Source: Pseudomonas mosselii | GTDB taxonomy: Bacteria; Pseudomonadota; Gammaproteobacteria; Pseudomonadales; Pseudomonadaceae | NCBI RefSeq assembly: GCF_019823065.1 | Contig: NZ_CP081966.1 | Span: forward strand, 2,139,501 to 2,203,500 | Length of the DNA stretch: 64,000 bases | Reading direction: 5' to 3' | Shown: positions 10,266 through 18,101 of the stretch, piece after piece | How the letters are laid out: each line of letters starts with the position of its first letter | Numbering within the stretch: the stretch's first letter is position 1 | Made by a program: the position numbers and the translations under genes | The notes under the pieces: generated by a model | What the model was told of the DNA's origin: nothing | The model's input: only the letters and a program-made list of their open reading frames with translations | Database searches by the model: none

Positions 10266-11708
10266 ATGAAACCCGCCCGACTACGCGCCGACCTGCTCGC
10301 CGGCCTCACCACTTCGTTCGCCTTGGTGCCGGAGTGCATCGCCTTTGCCCTGGTGGCACACCTCAACCCGCTCATGGGGCTGTATGGTGCCTTCATTATC
10401 TGTACCCTGACCGCCTTGTTCGGCGGTCGTCCCGGCATGATCTCCGGCGCCGCCGGCTCCATGGCGGTGGTGATCGTCGCCCTGGTGGTGCAGCACGGCG
10501 CCCAGTATCTGCTGGCCACGGTGCTGCTCGGCGGTGTGGTGATGATCCTGTTCGGCGCGCTGCGCCTGGGCAAGCTGGTGCGACTGGTGCCTTACCCGGT
10601 GATGCTCGGCTTCGTCAACGGCCTGGCCATCGTCATCGCCCTGGCCCAGCTGGAGCACTTCAAGGACGGCGAGCACTGGCTTGGCGGGACGCCGCTGTAC
10701 CTGATGATCGGCTTGGTGGCGCTGACCATGCTGGTGGTCTACGTCCTGCCAAAGCTGACTCGTGCGGTGCCACCGGCGTTGGTCGCGATCCTCGGTGTCG
10801 GTCTGCTGGTCTATCTGCTCGGCCTGCCGACCCGTACCCTCGGCGACATGGCGCACATCGCCGGCGGCCTGCCGATCCTGGCCTTGCCGCAGGTGCCATG
10901 GAACCTGGAAACCCTCAAGATCATTGCTCCCTATGCAGTGCTGATGGCCATGGTCGGCCTGCTGGAAACCCTGCTGACCCTCAACCTCACCGACGAGATC
11001 ACCGAGAGCCGCGGCTATCCGGACCGCGAGTGCGTGGCGCTGGGCGCGGCCAACATGGTCTCGGGCCTGTGCGGTGGCATGGGCGGCTGCGCGATGATCG
11101 GCCAGACCGTGATCAACCTCAGTTCCAATGGCCGTGGGCGCCTGTCGGGCGTGGTGGCCGGGGTGATGATCCTGCTGTTCATCCTGTTCCTGTCGCCGCT
11201 GATCGAGCGCATTCCGCTGGCGGCGCTGGTGGGGGTGATGTTCGTGGTGGCCCAGCAGACCTTCGCCTGGGCCTCCCTGCGGGTGCTGCACAAGGTGCCG
11301 GTAAGTGATGTGCTGGCGATTATCGCCGTGACCGTGGTCACGGTGTTCACTGACCTGGCCACGGCGGTACTGTTCGGCATCGTCATCGCCGCGATCAACT
11401 TCGCCTGGCAGCATGCGCGGGAGTTGTATGCCGACAGTCATGTGGACGGCGAGGGCAGCAAGCATTACCAGGTCCATGGCACGCTGTTCTTCGCCTCGAC
11501 CACGCCGTTTCTCAACCAGTTCGATCCGGCCAATGATCCGGCCAGGGTCACCCTGGACTGCCAGCACCTGAGCTTTGTCGATTATTCTGCGGTGGCGGCG
11601 CTGAAGACCTTGCGCGAGCGGTATGCCAAGGCAGGCAAGCAGTTGCGGGTGGTGCACTTGTCGGAGCGTTGCAGGAAGCTGCTCAGGCGTGCGGGGGAGC
11701 AGCACTGA
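10266..11708 (+). CDS. SulP-family anion transporter with C-terminal STAS domain
   Basis: This 480-residue protein starts at ATG 10266 (MKPARLRADLLAGLTTSFAL), with AGGA 6 bp upstream. The SulP signature VPECIAFALVAHLNPLMGLY is near the N-terminus, followed by 10-12 hydrophobic segments, GGMGGCAMIGQT in the middle, and a cytoplasmic STAS domain over about the last 110 residues (VHGTLFFAST, VTLDCQHLSFVDYSAVAAL). SulP proteins carry sulfate, bicarbonate, dicarboxylates or other anions, and the substrate cannot be read from sequence. No carbonic anhydrase gene is adjacent. The frame stays open far upstream, but that region is the antisense of the neighbouring gene. Confidence 0.88.
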   Translation: MKPARLRADLLAGLTTSFALVPECIAFALVAHLNPLMGLYGAFIICTLTALFGGRPGMISGAAGSMAVVIVALVVQHGAQYLLATVLLGGVVMILFGALRLGKLVRLVPYPVMLGFVNGLAIVIALAQLEHFKDGEHWLGGTPLYLMIGLVALTMLVVYVLPKLTRAVPPALVAILGVGLLVYLLGLPTRTLGDMAHIAGGLPILALPQVPWNLETLKIIAPYAVLMAMVGLLETLLTLNLTDEITESRGYPDRECVALGAANMVSGLCGGMGGCAMIGQTVINLSSNGRGRLSGVVAGVMILLFILFLSPLIERIPLAALVGVMFVVAQQTFAWASLRVLHKVPVSDVLAIIAVTVVTVFTDLATAVLFGIVIAAINFAWQHARELYADSHVDGEGSKHYQVHGTLFFASTTPFLNQFDPANDPARVTLDCQHLSFVDYSAVAALKTLRERYAKAGKQLRVVHLSERCRKLLRRAGEQH

Positions 11709-11823
11709 GTGTGTGCTGGCGAGCAGGATTGTTGTAGAGGGTCTTGGGCCTGGGCACTGCGCGTCCAAGCAGAGGTCGCGTTAAGCTGATTCGCAAAGTT
11801 TTTGATTTTTTTGAAAAAACCGC

Positions 11824-11852
11824 TTTACAGACGCACGATCGATGACTAATAT
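11824..11852 (+). promoter_or_regulatory. Promoter of tRNA-Val
   Basis: TTTACA (11824-11829), a 17-bp spacer and TAATAT (11847-11852) form a near-consensus sigma70 promoter. It would start transcription about 8 nt before the mature tRNA. Confidence 0.8.
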
Positions 11853-11866
11853 GCGCCCCACACGAC

Positions 11867-11943
11867 AGGCACATAGCTCAGTTGGTTAGAGCACCACCTT
11901 GACATGGTGGGGGTCGTTGGTTCGAGTCCAATTGTGCCTACCA
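11867..11943 (+). tRNA. tRNA-Val (anticodon GAC)
   Basis: This is a 77-nt cloverleaf with acceptor stem AGGCACA/TGTGCCT, D-loop AGCTCAGTTGGTTAGAGC, anticodon stem-loop CCACCTTGACATGGTGG giving anticodon GAC, TTCGAGTC in the T arm, and an encoded CCA at 11941-11943. It has its own promoter and terminator. Confidence 0.97.
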
Positions 11944-11952
11944 AACCTGAAG

Positions 11953-11980
11953 AGGGCGATCCGTAAGGATCGCCCTTTTT
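11953..11980 (+). terminator. Rho-independent terminator of tRNA-Val
   Basis: AGGGCGATCC pairs with GGATCGCCCT around a GTAA tetraloop, followed by five Ts. Confidence 0.9.
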
Positions 11981-12098
11981 GCTTTGTGCCGTTCCACCGT
12001 TGCCGACATACGCTGCAACCTTCCACCTTCGCCTCATCCCTGCGGCCGAGCTGTCCGCTCATGTTAGAATCCGCCCCTTCGAATCTGGAGGTACAGGC

Positions 12099-12668
12099 GT
12101 GCGCAAACTGGCGGTGGTAATGGCGGTGTTGGCCCTGGCGGGCTGTAACAACGAGGTCGAAGGCGTACACAAGCAGGTGGCCGAACACCTGAACAACCCC
12201 AAGACGGCCAAGTTCGCCAACGTGCGCTTCGACACCCAGGGCTCTATCTGCGGCCAGGTGCGTGGCAAGGACGACGCCGGGCAGTACGAAGCGTATCGCA
12301 GCTACGTGGCGATCAAGCATGATGGGCAATACGAAATCCTCATCGACGAGACCGGCAACAACCTGCGCATTCGTGAAGTCTGCGGGGGCGCCGACCTGCA
12401 GCGTCGCGCCGAGGCCCTGGCCGACCAGCCGGCGCCGGAGGGCTGGGACGTGGAGGTGATCCAGGGGCCGAACATGGGCGCCCTGACCGACATGACCGCG
12501 CGCCTGATCGAGAAGGGCATTCCGTCCTGGGTCGAATACCGCGAGGGCAAGCCGGTGGTGCTGATGGGGCCGTTCCCGGCCAAGGCCGATGCCGATGCGC
12601 GCAAGGCCGAAGTGATGGCCAAGCTGGGCACTGACTCGATCGTCATCCAGCACGGCGTCCAACGCTGA
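12099..12668 (+). CDS. Lipoprotein with C-terminal SPOR-like segment
   Basis: This 189-residue protein starts at GTG 12099, 7 bp after TGGAGG. The N-terminus VRKLAVVMAVLALAGCNNE is a lipoprotein signal with lipobox LALAGC; the modified cysteine is residue 16. The next part (about 20-120) contains VHKQVAEHLNNPKTAKFANV, resembling a family of secreted proteins of unknown role. The last 60 residues (VEYREGKPVVLMGPFPAKAD, then ARKAEVMAKLG) have the pattern of a SPOR peptidoglycan-binding repeat. An envelope location is likely; the function is unknown. It follows tRNA-Val and is convergent with the PAS regulator. Confidence 0.8.
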   Translation: MRKLAVVMAVLALAGCNNEVEGVHKQVAEHLNNPKTAKFANVRFDTQGSICGQVRGKDDAGQYEAYRSYVAIKHDGQYEILIDETGNNLRIREVCGGADLQRRAEALADQPAPEGWDVEVIQGPNMGALTDMTARLIEKGIPSWVEYREGKPVVLMGPFPAKADADARKAEVMAKLGTDSIVIQHGVQR

Positions 12669-12724
12669 TTGTCGACCGTGGCTTGGGGGCATTGCCCAGG
12701 TTGCGGTGCGGACCGCTTCAACGG

Positions 12725-13744
12725 CTAGCGATCAGTGCTGATGTCCTCGAACACGCTGATCAGATGCTGCGGTTGCCCATCTGCTCGGCGTTCCAGCGAG
12801 GTGCGCGCCCGCACCCAGATAAAGTGCCCGTCCTTGTGGCGCACGCGTTTCTGCACCTCGTAACGGTCGATCTCGCCGGCCAGCATGCGCCTCAGTAGCG
12901 CCAGGTTGTCCGGCAGGTCGTCGGGGTGGGTGATCTGCTGGAAGGTCGTGCCGTACAGTTCGTCTTCACTGTACCCCAGCAGCTCGCAAAAACTGCCGTT
13001 GACCCGCTGCCAGCTGCCATCTGGGTCGATGTAGGCCAGCGCGCCCCAGGCCAGTTCGAAGATGGTGCGAAAACGCGCTTCGCTCTGGCGCAGCTCCTCT
13101 TCGGCCACCTTGCGCTCGGTGTTGTCCATGCTGATGCCGACCATTTTCACCGGGCGCCCGACACTGTCGCGCAATACCGTGGCGCGTGAGGCGATCCAGC
13201 GCTGGCCGCCGTCGGGGCGGGTGATGCGAAAATCGCATTCGCAGCCGGTGCCGTCGGCCACCGCCTGGGCATACATGCCCTGCATGTGCTGGGCGTCATC
13301 GACATGGATGTGTTCCCAGAAGTCCTCGTTACGACGCAACGGCCAGCCATACACCGCCTCGACGTTGGGCGAGTAGGTCACTTCGTCGGTGACCAGGTTC
13401 CATTCCCAGGTGACGATGCGCGCGCCCTCCTGGGCCAGCTTCATGCGCGTCTCGCTTTCCATGATCTCGGCGGTGTAGCGGCGGCGCACGTCGGTCATCG
13501 GCAGCTCGACCACCTCGGCCTGCTGCACGCTGTGAAGGGCCTCCTCGCCGTAGCGCAGCCAGATCCAGTTGACCTTGAGCAGGTCGGCCAGGCGGCGCAG
13601 GTTGTCGTAGTCGATCTCGCCGCCGCGGGTCCACTTGTGCACCGCGGTGCGCGAGATTCCCAGCGCCGTGCCCACAGCCTGCAGGGTTAGCTTGTGGTGT
13701 TCGAGCAGTTCCTTGAGGCGAAAGGCGAAGCTGTTTTCGGTCAT
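12725..13744 (-). CDS. HTH (Cro/CI-type) regulator with two PAS domains
   Basis: This 339-residue protein combines an N-terminal Cro/CI-type helix-turn-helix (about 8-66; LTLQAVGTALGISRTAVHKW) with two consecutive PAS/PAC units (about 100-212 and 221-336; PDGGQRWIASRATV, then HKDGHFIWVRARTSLERR). The PAS units look like the redox or ligand-sensing kind usually attached to diguanylate cyclases or kinases, but no GGDEF, EAL or kinase domain follows. Sensing is therefore probably coupled directly to DNA binding. A 17-bp palindrome overlaps its own promoter region. It is divergent from the methyltransferase gene at 13881. The cofactor or signal is unknown. Confidence 0.85.
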   Translation of the reverse strand: MTENSFAFRLKELLEHHKLTLQAVGTALGISRTAVHKWTRGGEIDYDNLRRLADLLKVNWIWLRYGEEALHSVQQAEVVELPMTDVRRRYTAEIMESETRMKLAQEGARIVTWEWNLVTDEVTYSPNVEAVYGWPLRRNEDFWEHIHVDDAQHMQGMYAQAVADGTGCECDFRITRPDGGQRWIASRATVLRDSVGRPVKMVGISMDNTERKVAEEELRQSEARFRTIFELAWGALAYIDPDGSWQRVNGSFCELLGYSEDELYGTTFQQITHPDDLPDNLALLRRMLAGEIDRYEVQKRVRHKDGHFIWVRARTSLERRADGQPQHLISVFEDISTDR

Positions 13745-13778
13745 GGGCGCTGGATCCTTGGGCGGGCACGAAGGGGGC

Positions 13779-13809
13779 AGTATACCCGAGCTGTCAACTT
13801 GAGGTTGAC
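13779..13809. promoter_or_regulatory. Promoter and palindromic operator candidate between the HTH-PAS gene and the methyltransferase
   Basis: GTCAACTTGAGGTTGAC (13793-13809) has exact 6-bp arms around a 5-bp centre. On the minus strand the -10 element TATACT lies at 13784-13779, so the palindrome covers the -35 region of the HTH-PAS gene. This is the arrangement expected for autorepression by a Cro/CI-type protein, and it could also affect the divergent methyltransferase. Confidence 0.5.
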
Positions 13810-13880
13810 GGGGTGGTTGCCGGGCATGTCGGGGCCGGTTAACGTGGCGCCTGACTCACTCAGGACAGGGAAGCACCGCA

Positions 13881-14702
13881 ATGAGCCGATCACTGGAACT
13901 CAACCGCGCCAGCTGGGACGAGCGCGCGCCCCTGCACGCCGCCTCCGGGGACTACGAAGTCGAGCGCTTCGTCGCCGAGCCCGGGCATCTGTCCGAGGTG
14001 GTGCGTTTCGACCTGCCGCGTCTGGGCGATATCCACGGCCTGCGCGCCGTGCACCTGCAATGCCATATCGGTACCGACACCCTGTCGCTGGCGCGCCTGG
14101 GCGCCGAGGTCTGCGGCCTGGACTTCTCCGCGGCCTCCCTGGCTCAGGCGCGCCAACTGGCCGAGCGCTGTGGTGCGGGCATCGGGTATGTCGAATCGGA
14201 CGTCTATCAGGCCGCGCAGGTACTGCCTGCTGAGGCATTCGACCTGGTCTACACCGGCATCGGCGCGCTGTGCTGGCTGCCGTGCATCGAGCGCTGGGCG
14301 CAGACCGTGGCGGCTTTGCTCAAGCCGGGCGGGCGGCTGTTCCTGCGCGACGGCCACCCGATGCTGATGGCCGTGAACGAGGACCATCAGGACCGCCTGC
14401 AACTGGAGTATCCGTACTTCGAGCGCGAGGCGCCGACGGTGTGGCACAGCGACGAGACCTACGTCGAGACCGACCAGGCGCTGACTCAGACCGAAACTCA
14501 TGAGTGGAACCATGGCCTGGGCGAGGTGATCACCGCGTTGCTGAACAATGGCCTGCGCATTACCGGCCTGGAAGAGCACCAGAGCATTCCCTGGGAAGCG
14601 CTGCCGGGGCAGATGACGCTGGGCGATGACGGCGAGTGGCGCCTGAACGAGGCGCCGTGGCGGTTGCCGCTGAGCTATACGCTGCAGGCGGTGAAGGGGT
14701 AG
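13881..14702 (+). CDS. Class I SAM-dependent methyltransferase
   Basis: This 273-residue protein has SAM-binding motif I AVHLQCHIGTDTLSLARLGA, the acidic residue of motif II in GLDFSAASLAQAR, and FDLVYTGIGALCWLP followed by LLKPGGRLFLRDGHP. These are the hallmarks of a Rossmann-fold methyltransferase of the Methyltransf_11/25 type. ATG 13881 follows CAGGGA. The substrate is not recognisable; small-molecule methyltransferases of this size are common beside regulators. It is divergent from the HTH-PAS regulator, which may control it, and is convergent with the SDR gene. Confidence 0.8.
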   Translation: MSRSLELNRASWDERAPLHAASGDYEVERFVAEPGHLSEVVRFDLPRLGDIHGLRAVHLQCHIGTDTLSLARLGAEVCGLDFSAASLAQARQLAERCGAGIGYVESDVYQAAQVLPAEAFDLVYTGIGALCWLPCIERWAQTVAALLKPGGRLFLRDGHPMLMAVNEDHQDRLQLEYPYFEREAPTVWHSDETYVETDQALTQTETHEWNHGLGEVITALLNNGLRITGLEEHQSIPWEALPGQMTLGDDGEWRLNEAPWRLPLSYTLQAVKG

Positions 14703-14757
14703 GCGCGCGGACCTATGGCATGCGTCACCACCCCTTAGGCGCGTGCATGAATCCGGA

Positions 14758-15525
14758 TCAGGACAGGAATCCACCGTCGACATTGAGCGCGGTGCCGGTG
14801 GTATAGCTGGAGGCATCACTGGCCAGGTACAGCACCGCGCCTGCCATCTCGCTCGGGTCGGCCACGCGCTTGAGCGGGATCTGCTGCAGCGCGGCGTTGC
14901 GGATGCTGTCGTTCTTCACCAGCGCCGAGGCGAACTTGGTGTCGGTCAGCCCCGGCAGCAGGGCGTTGCAGCGGATGCCGAACTGCGCGCACTCCTTGGC
15001 GAAGACCTTGGTCATGTTGATCACCGCCGCCTTGGTCACCGAGTAGATGCCCTGGAACAATCCGGGCGAGACGCCATTGATCGAGGCCACGTTGATAATG
15101 CTGCCGCCGCCGTGCTCGCGCATCAGCTTGCCGGCTTCCACCGACATGAAGAAGTAACCGCGGATATTGACGTCGACGGTCTTCTGGAACGCCCCCAGGT
15201 CGGTGTCCAGGACGTTGCAGAACTGCGGGTTGGTGGCGGCGTTGTTGACCAGGATGTCGAGGCGGCCGAACTGTTCGCGGATGGCGGCGAACACCTGCTG
15301 GATCTGCTCCATCTCGCCAATGTGACAGGCCATCGCGGTGGCCTTGCCGCCGGCGGCGACGATCGCCTCGGCCACCTGCTGGCAGCCGTCGAGCTTGCGG
15401 CTGGAAACGATCACATGGGCACCTTGCTGGGCCAGCAGGTGGGCGATGGCTTCGCCGATGCCGCGGCTGGCGCCGGAAACGAAGGCGATCTTGCCGTCGA
15501 GGTCGAACAGGTGGGTCTTGGACAT
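14758..15525 (-). CDS. Short-chain dehydrogenase/reductase
   Basis: This 255-residue classical SDR carries the cofactor motif SGASRGIG (17-24), NNAA (94-97), catalytic Ser148, and YSVTK with Tyr161 and Lys165. The C-terminus SSYTTGTALNVDGGFLS is typical. I chose ATG 15525 (MSKTHLFDLDG) because AAGGA lies 8 bp upstream; the ATG two codons earlier is too close to that site. It is the last gene of a minus-strand set with the kinase upstream (27 bp gap). An oxidoreductase acting on a hydroxyacyl or keto intermediate is plausible, but no substrate is shown. Confidence 0.88.
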   Translation of the reverse strand: MSKTHLFDLDGKIAFVSGASRGIGEAIAHLLAQQGAHVIVSSRKLDGCQQVAEAIVAAGGKATAMACHIGEMEQIQQVFAAIREQFGRLDILVNNAATNPQFCNVLDTDLGAFQKTVDVNIRGYFFMSVEAGKLMREHGGGSIINVASINGVSPGLFQGIYSVTKAAVINMTKVFAKECAQFGIRCNALLPGLTDTKFASALVKNDSIRNAALQQIPLKRVADPSEMAGAVLYLASDASSYTTGTALNVDGGFLS

Positions 15526-15552
15526 GCGCATATTCCTTGTTGTCTGCCGAAG

Positions 15553-16620
15553 TTACAGGCTGGATTTGCCGATCAGTTGCAGGCTCATCTGCTCCAGCAG
15601 CCGGTTCATGTGGATGAACTGGGCGAAGCGCTTGTCCTGGGTCTGGCCGTGGAAGAAGCGGTAGTAGATCTGCTGGACGATGCCGGCCAGGCGGAACAGG
15701 CCGTAGCAATAATAGAAGTCGAAGTTGTCGATGCGGATGCCGGCGCGCTCGGCGTAATAGTCGACGAACTGCTGGCGAGTGAGCATGCCGGGGGCGTTGC
15801 TCGGCTGGCGGCGCATCAGTTGCACCGGCGCCGGGTCGCCCGCCTCGATCCAGTAGGCCAGGCTGTTGCCCAGGTCCATCAGCGGGTCGCCGATGGTGGC
15901 CATCTCCCAGTCCAGCACGCCGATGATGCGCATCGGATTGGCGCTGTCGAGGATGACGTTGTCGAAGCGGTAGTCGTTGTGCACGATGCCCGGGCGCGGA
16001 TGGTCGGTGGGCATCTTCTCGCGCAGCCAGGCGATCACCTGCTCCCAGCGCGGCGCGTCGGGCGTCAGGGCTTTTTCATAGCGGCTGGCCCAGCCTTCGA
16101 TCTGGCGCTGCACATAGCCTTCCGGCTTGCCCAGGTCAGCCAGGCCGCAGGCCTGGTAGTCGACCTGGTGCAGCTCGACCAGGCGATCGATGAAGCTCTT
16201 GCACAAGGCTTCGGTGCGGCCAGCATCAAGGTCCAGTTCGGCAGGGATGTCCGAACGCAGGATGATGCCGTTGACCCGTTCCATTACATAGAACTCGCCG
16301 CCGATCAGCGATTCGTTGGTGCAGTGCACGTAGGCCTTGGGGCAATAGGGGAAGCCGGCGTTGAGCTGGTTGAGGATGCGAAACTCACGGCCCATGTCGT
16401 GGGCCGACTTGGCCTTGTGACCGAACGGTGGGCGACGCAGCACGAATTCACGATCCGGGTAGCTGACCAGGTAGGTCAGGTTGGAGGCGCCGCCGGGGAA
16501 CTGGCTGATGCTCGGCGTGCCGTCGAGGTCGGGAATGTGATCCTTCAGGTACGGATCGATGACGGCCGCGTCGAGTTCTTCGCCGGGGCGTACCTGGGTG
16601 GACTGGTCGGTGAGCGTCAT
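15553..16620 (-). CDS. APH-type phosphotransferase (ACAD10/11- and LvaA-like kinase family)
   Basis: This 355-residue protein has a protein-kinase-like fold. The nucleotide loop FPGGASNLTYLV (41-52) and catalytic motif GIVHNDYRFDNVIL (211-224, with H214/N215/D216) are present, with the metal-binding aspartate in GVLDWEMATIGDP (D237). Relatives include the kinase part of animal ACAD10/ACAD11 and the Pseudomonas levulinate-pathway kinase LvaA, which phosphorylate hydroxyacyl-CoA. A similar substrate is an inference, since no acyl-CoA dehydrogenase is adjacent. It is not expected to be an antibiotic-resistance enzyme. It precedes the SDR by 27 bp. Confidence 0.85.
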   Translation of the reverse strand: MTLTDQSTQVRPGEELDAAVIDPYLKDHIPDLDGTPSISQFPGGASNLTYLVSYPDREFVLRRPPFGHKAKSAHDMGREFRILNQLNAGFPYCPKAYVHCTNESLIGGEFYVMERVNGIILRSDIPAELDLDAGRTEALCKSFIDRLVELHQVDYQACGLADLGKPEGYVQRQIEGWASRYEKALTPDAPRWEQVIAWLREKMPTDHPRPGIVHNDYRFDNVILDSANPMRIIGVLDWEMATIGDPLMDLGNSLAYWIEAGDPAPVQLMRRQPSNAPGMLTRQQFVDYYAERAGIRIDNFDFYYCYGLFRLAGIVQQIYYRFFHGQTQDKRFAQFIHMNRLLEQMSLQLIGKSSL

Positions 16621-16760
16621 GCGATTTCCTTATGATCGGTAGCAAGGACTATTGGCTAATCTAATTTCCCGTCAAAGCTGGTACAAGCGTGCCAGACGTT
16701 TATTGGCCTGGGTGTTGCCGGACGATCAATCGCCCTGATGGATGGGCCTAGCGGCGGGCG

Positions 16761-16794
16761 AAAAAAAACCGAAGCCCGTCAGGCTTCGGTTTTT
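16761..16794. terminator. Bidirectional rho-independent terminator
   Basis: ACCGAAGCC/GGCTTCGGT stem with a short loop, flanked by an A-run on the left and Ts on the right. It works in both orientations and closes the SCP2 gene on the minus strand, separating it from the kinase gene downstream. Confidence 0.85.
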
Positions 16795-16816
16795 CATTGG
16801 CGATTCGCCGCGCCGA

Positions 16817-17134
16817 TCAGGATGGGAACAGCTCGCTGAGCTTCATCGACAGCATCATGTCGCCTTCGACGCGCAGCTTGCCACCCATGAAGGCTTGCAT
16901 GCCGTCGGTTTCACCGCTGACGATGCCCTTGAGGGTCTCGCTGTCCATCACCAGGGTGCAGTTGGCGTCGGCATTCTCGCCTTCCTGGATCTCGCAGGTG
17001 CCATCCTTGACCAGCAGGGCGTAGTGCTTGTCTTCATCGGTGATGTTGAAGCCGAACACCAGGTCCAGGCCGGCGGCAGCGGATGGGTTGAATTTTGCCT
17101 TCATCGCCTCGACGGCTTTAGCTACATCGCTCAT
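16817..17134 (-). CDS. SCP2 sterol-carrier-domain protein
   Basis: This 105-residue protein is essentially a single SCP2 domain (AMKAKFNPSAAAGLDLVFGF, then CTLVMDSETLKGIVSGETDG and GKLRVEGDMMLSMKLSELF). SCP2 domains bind lipids or fatty acyl-CoA in a hydrophobic tunnel. I chose ATG 17134 because AAGGA lies 7 bp upstream. It has no signal peptide and is presumably cytoplasmic. It sits between the phosphatase gene upstream and a strong terminator downstream, suggesting a role in acyl-CoA handling with its neighbours. Confidence 0.88.
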   Translation of the reverse strand: MSDVAKAVEAMKAKFNPSAAAGLDLVFGFNITDEDKHYALLVKDGTCEIQEGENADANCTLVMDSETLKGIVSGETDGMQAFMGGKLRVEGDMMLSMKLSELFPS

Positions 17135-17188
17135 GGTGTATTCCTTGTTAAGTGATATTCGCGTCCGCAAGGACACAACAGACCGGGC

Positions 17189-17902
17189 TCATCGGTAGGT
17201 GACGAGCTCCGGCAACCGCAACAGCCGCACATGGGCTTGGCTGTTGAAGGAAGCCAGGGTGACGTCGCGGCCCCGGAATTTCAGGTGGCTGAGCGACGTG
17301 TTGATGATCTGCCAGTTCAGGGTGAACGCCTGAGCCGGCGTGATTCCGCTCACCAGGTGAAGCAGGGCAGCGATGGTGCCGCCGGAGGTGAACAGGGCGA
17401 TGTTGTCGCCGCTGGCGGCGCTGTCGAGCAGCCGTCGCAGACCATCGCCGACCCGGCCGGTGAAGGCCTGCCAGGTTTCCAGGTGTTCATCGTGGGCATG
17501 CTCGCCGTCGTGCCAGCGCTGCACCATCAGGGCGAACAGACGTTGGAACTCGCCGCGGTGCTGGGCGCCATTGCGCAGTACATGCAGGGCCTCGGGCTCT
17601 TCGGGCAGCAGGGCAGAGAGCAGGGCACGGATCACGCCGTCGGCGTCGAACTCGTTGAAGGCCGCGTCGGTCTCAATGGTCGGGACTGCCTCGCCATGTG
17701 CCTGCAGCGCGTCGAGGGCCAGGCGGGCGGTGTCCTGCTGGCGACGCAGGGTGCCGGCCAGGCAACGGTCCAGGCGCACGCCCAGCTGAGCGAGGTGCTC
17801 GCCCAGTGCCCGGCTCTGACGCTCACCGACCGGCGAGAGCACGTCGTAGTCAGCGGCACCGAAGGAGGCTTGGCCATGTCGGATCAGGTAGAGATTGCCC
17901 AC
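17189..17902 (-). CDS. Histidine phosphatase (phosphoglycerate-mutase-like) family protein
   Basis: This 237-residue protein has the phospho-acceptor motif LIRHGQASFG (R8, H9), a second arginine in GTLRRQQDTA, and a glutamate in FNEFDADGV. The position normally occupied by the second catalytic histidine (SHG) reads FTSGGTIAAL, so the histidine is replaced by glycine. This is an uncommon but recurrent variant, and activity may be altered. It is first in the minus-strand cluster with SCP2, kinase and SDR, and could act on a phosphorylated intermediate made by that kinase; this is inference. Confidence 0.82.
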   Translation of the reverse strand: MGNLYLIRHGQASFGAADYDVLSPVGERQSRALGEHLAQLGVRLDRCLAGTLRRQQDTARLALDALQAHGEAVPTIETDAAFNEFDADGVIRALLSALLPEEPEALHVLRNGAQHRGEFQRLFALMVQRWHDGEHAHDEHLETWQAFTGRVGDGLRRLLDSAASGDNIALFTSGGTIAALLHLVSGITPAQAFTLNWQIINTSLSHLKFRGRDVTLASFNSQAHVRLLRLPELVTYR

Positions 17903-18101
17903 GTTGAAGTCCGGCCCGGTTGGAGGTTGTTGCGAGGTTAGGTTGCCCCAGGCGGGCTGTCAACGAAAAAACATACAAGCGTTTGAAAAGGTCGTTTGAA
18001 CTGTGTTGCCAGCATTTTCACCGGCTGGCAGCGGCTCTGGCGCCCCGGTATGCTTGCATCCAGTTCGCGCCGTTGCGGCGCTGGTTTATCAAGGAGTCAA
18101 T

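Noticed and set aside
10281..11768. Long open frame opposite the SulP transporter
   Set aside because: The sequence is His/Gln-rich with no domains; it mirrors the transmembrane codons of the real gene.
15553..16620. Aminoglycoside resistance for the APH-type phosphotransferase
   Set aside because: The sequence belongs to the ACAD10/11- and LvaA-like group by its motif context and its metabolic neighbours, with no sign of a mobile resistance setting.
14743..16635. 630-codon open frame on the plus strand opposite the SDR and kinase genes
   Set aside because: Composition is typical of an antisense shadow, and both genes on the other strand have intact catalytic motifs.
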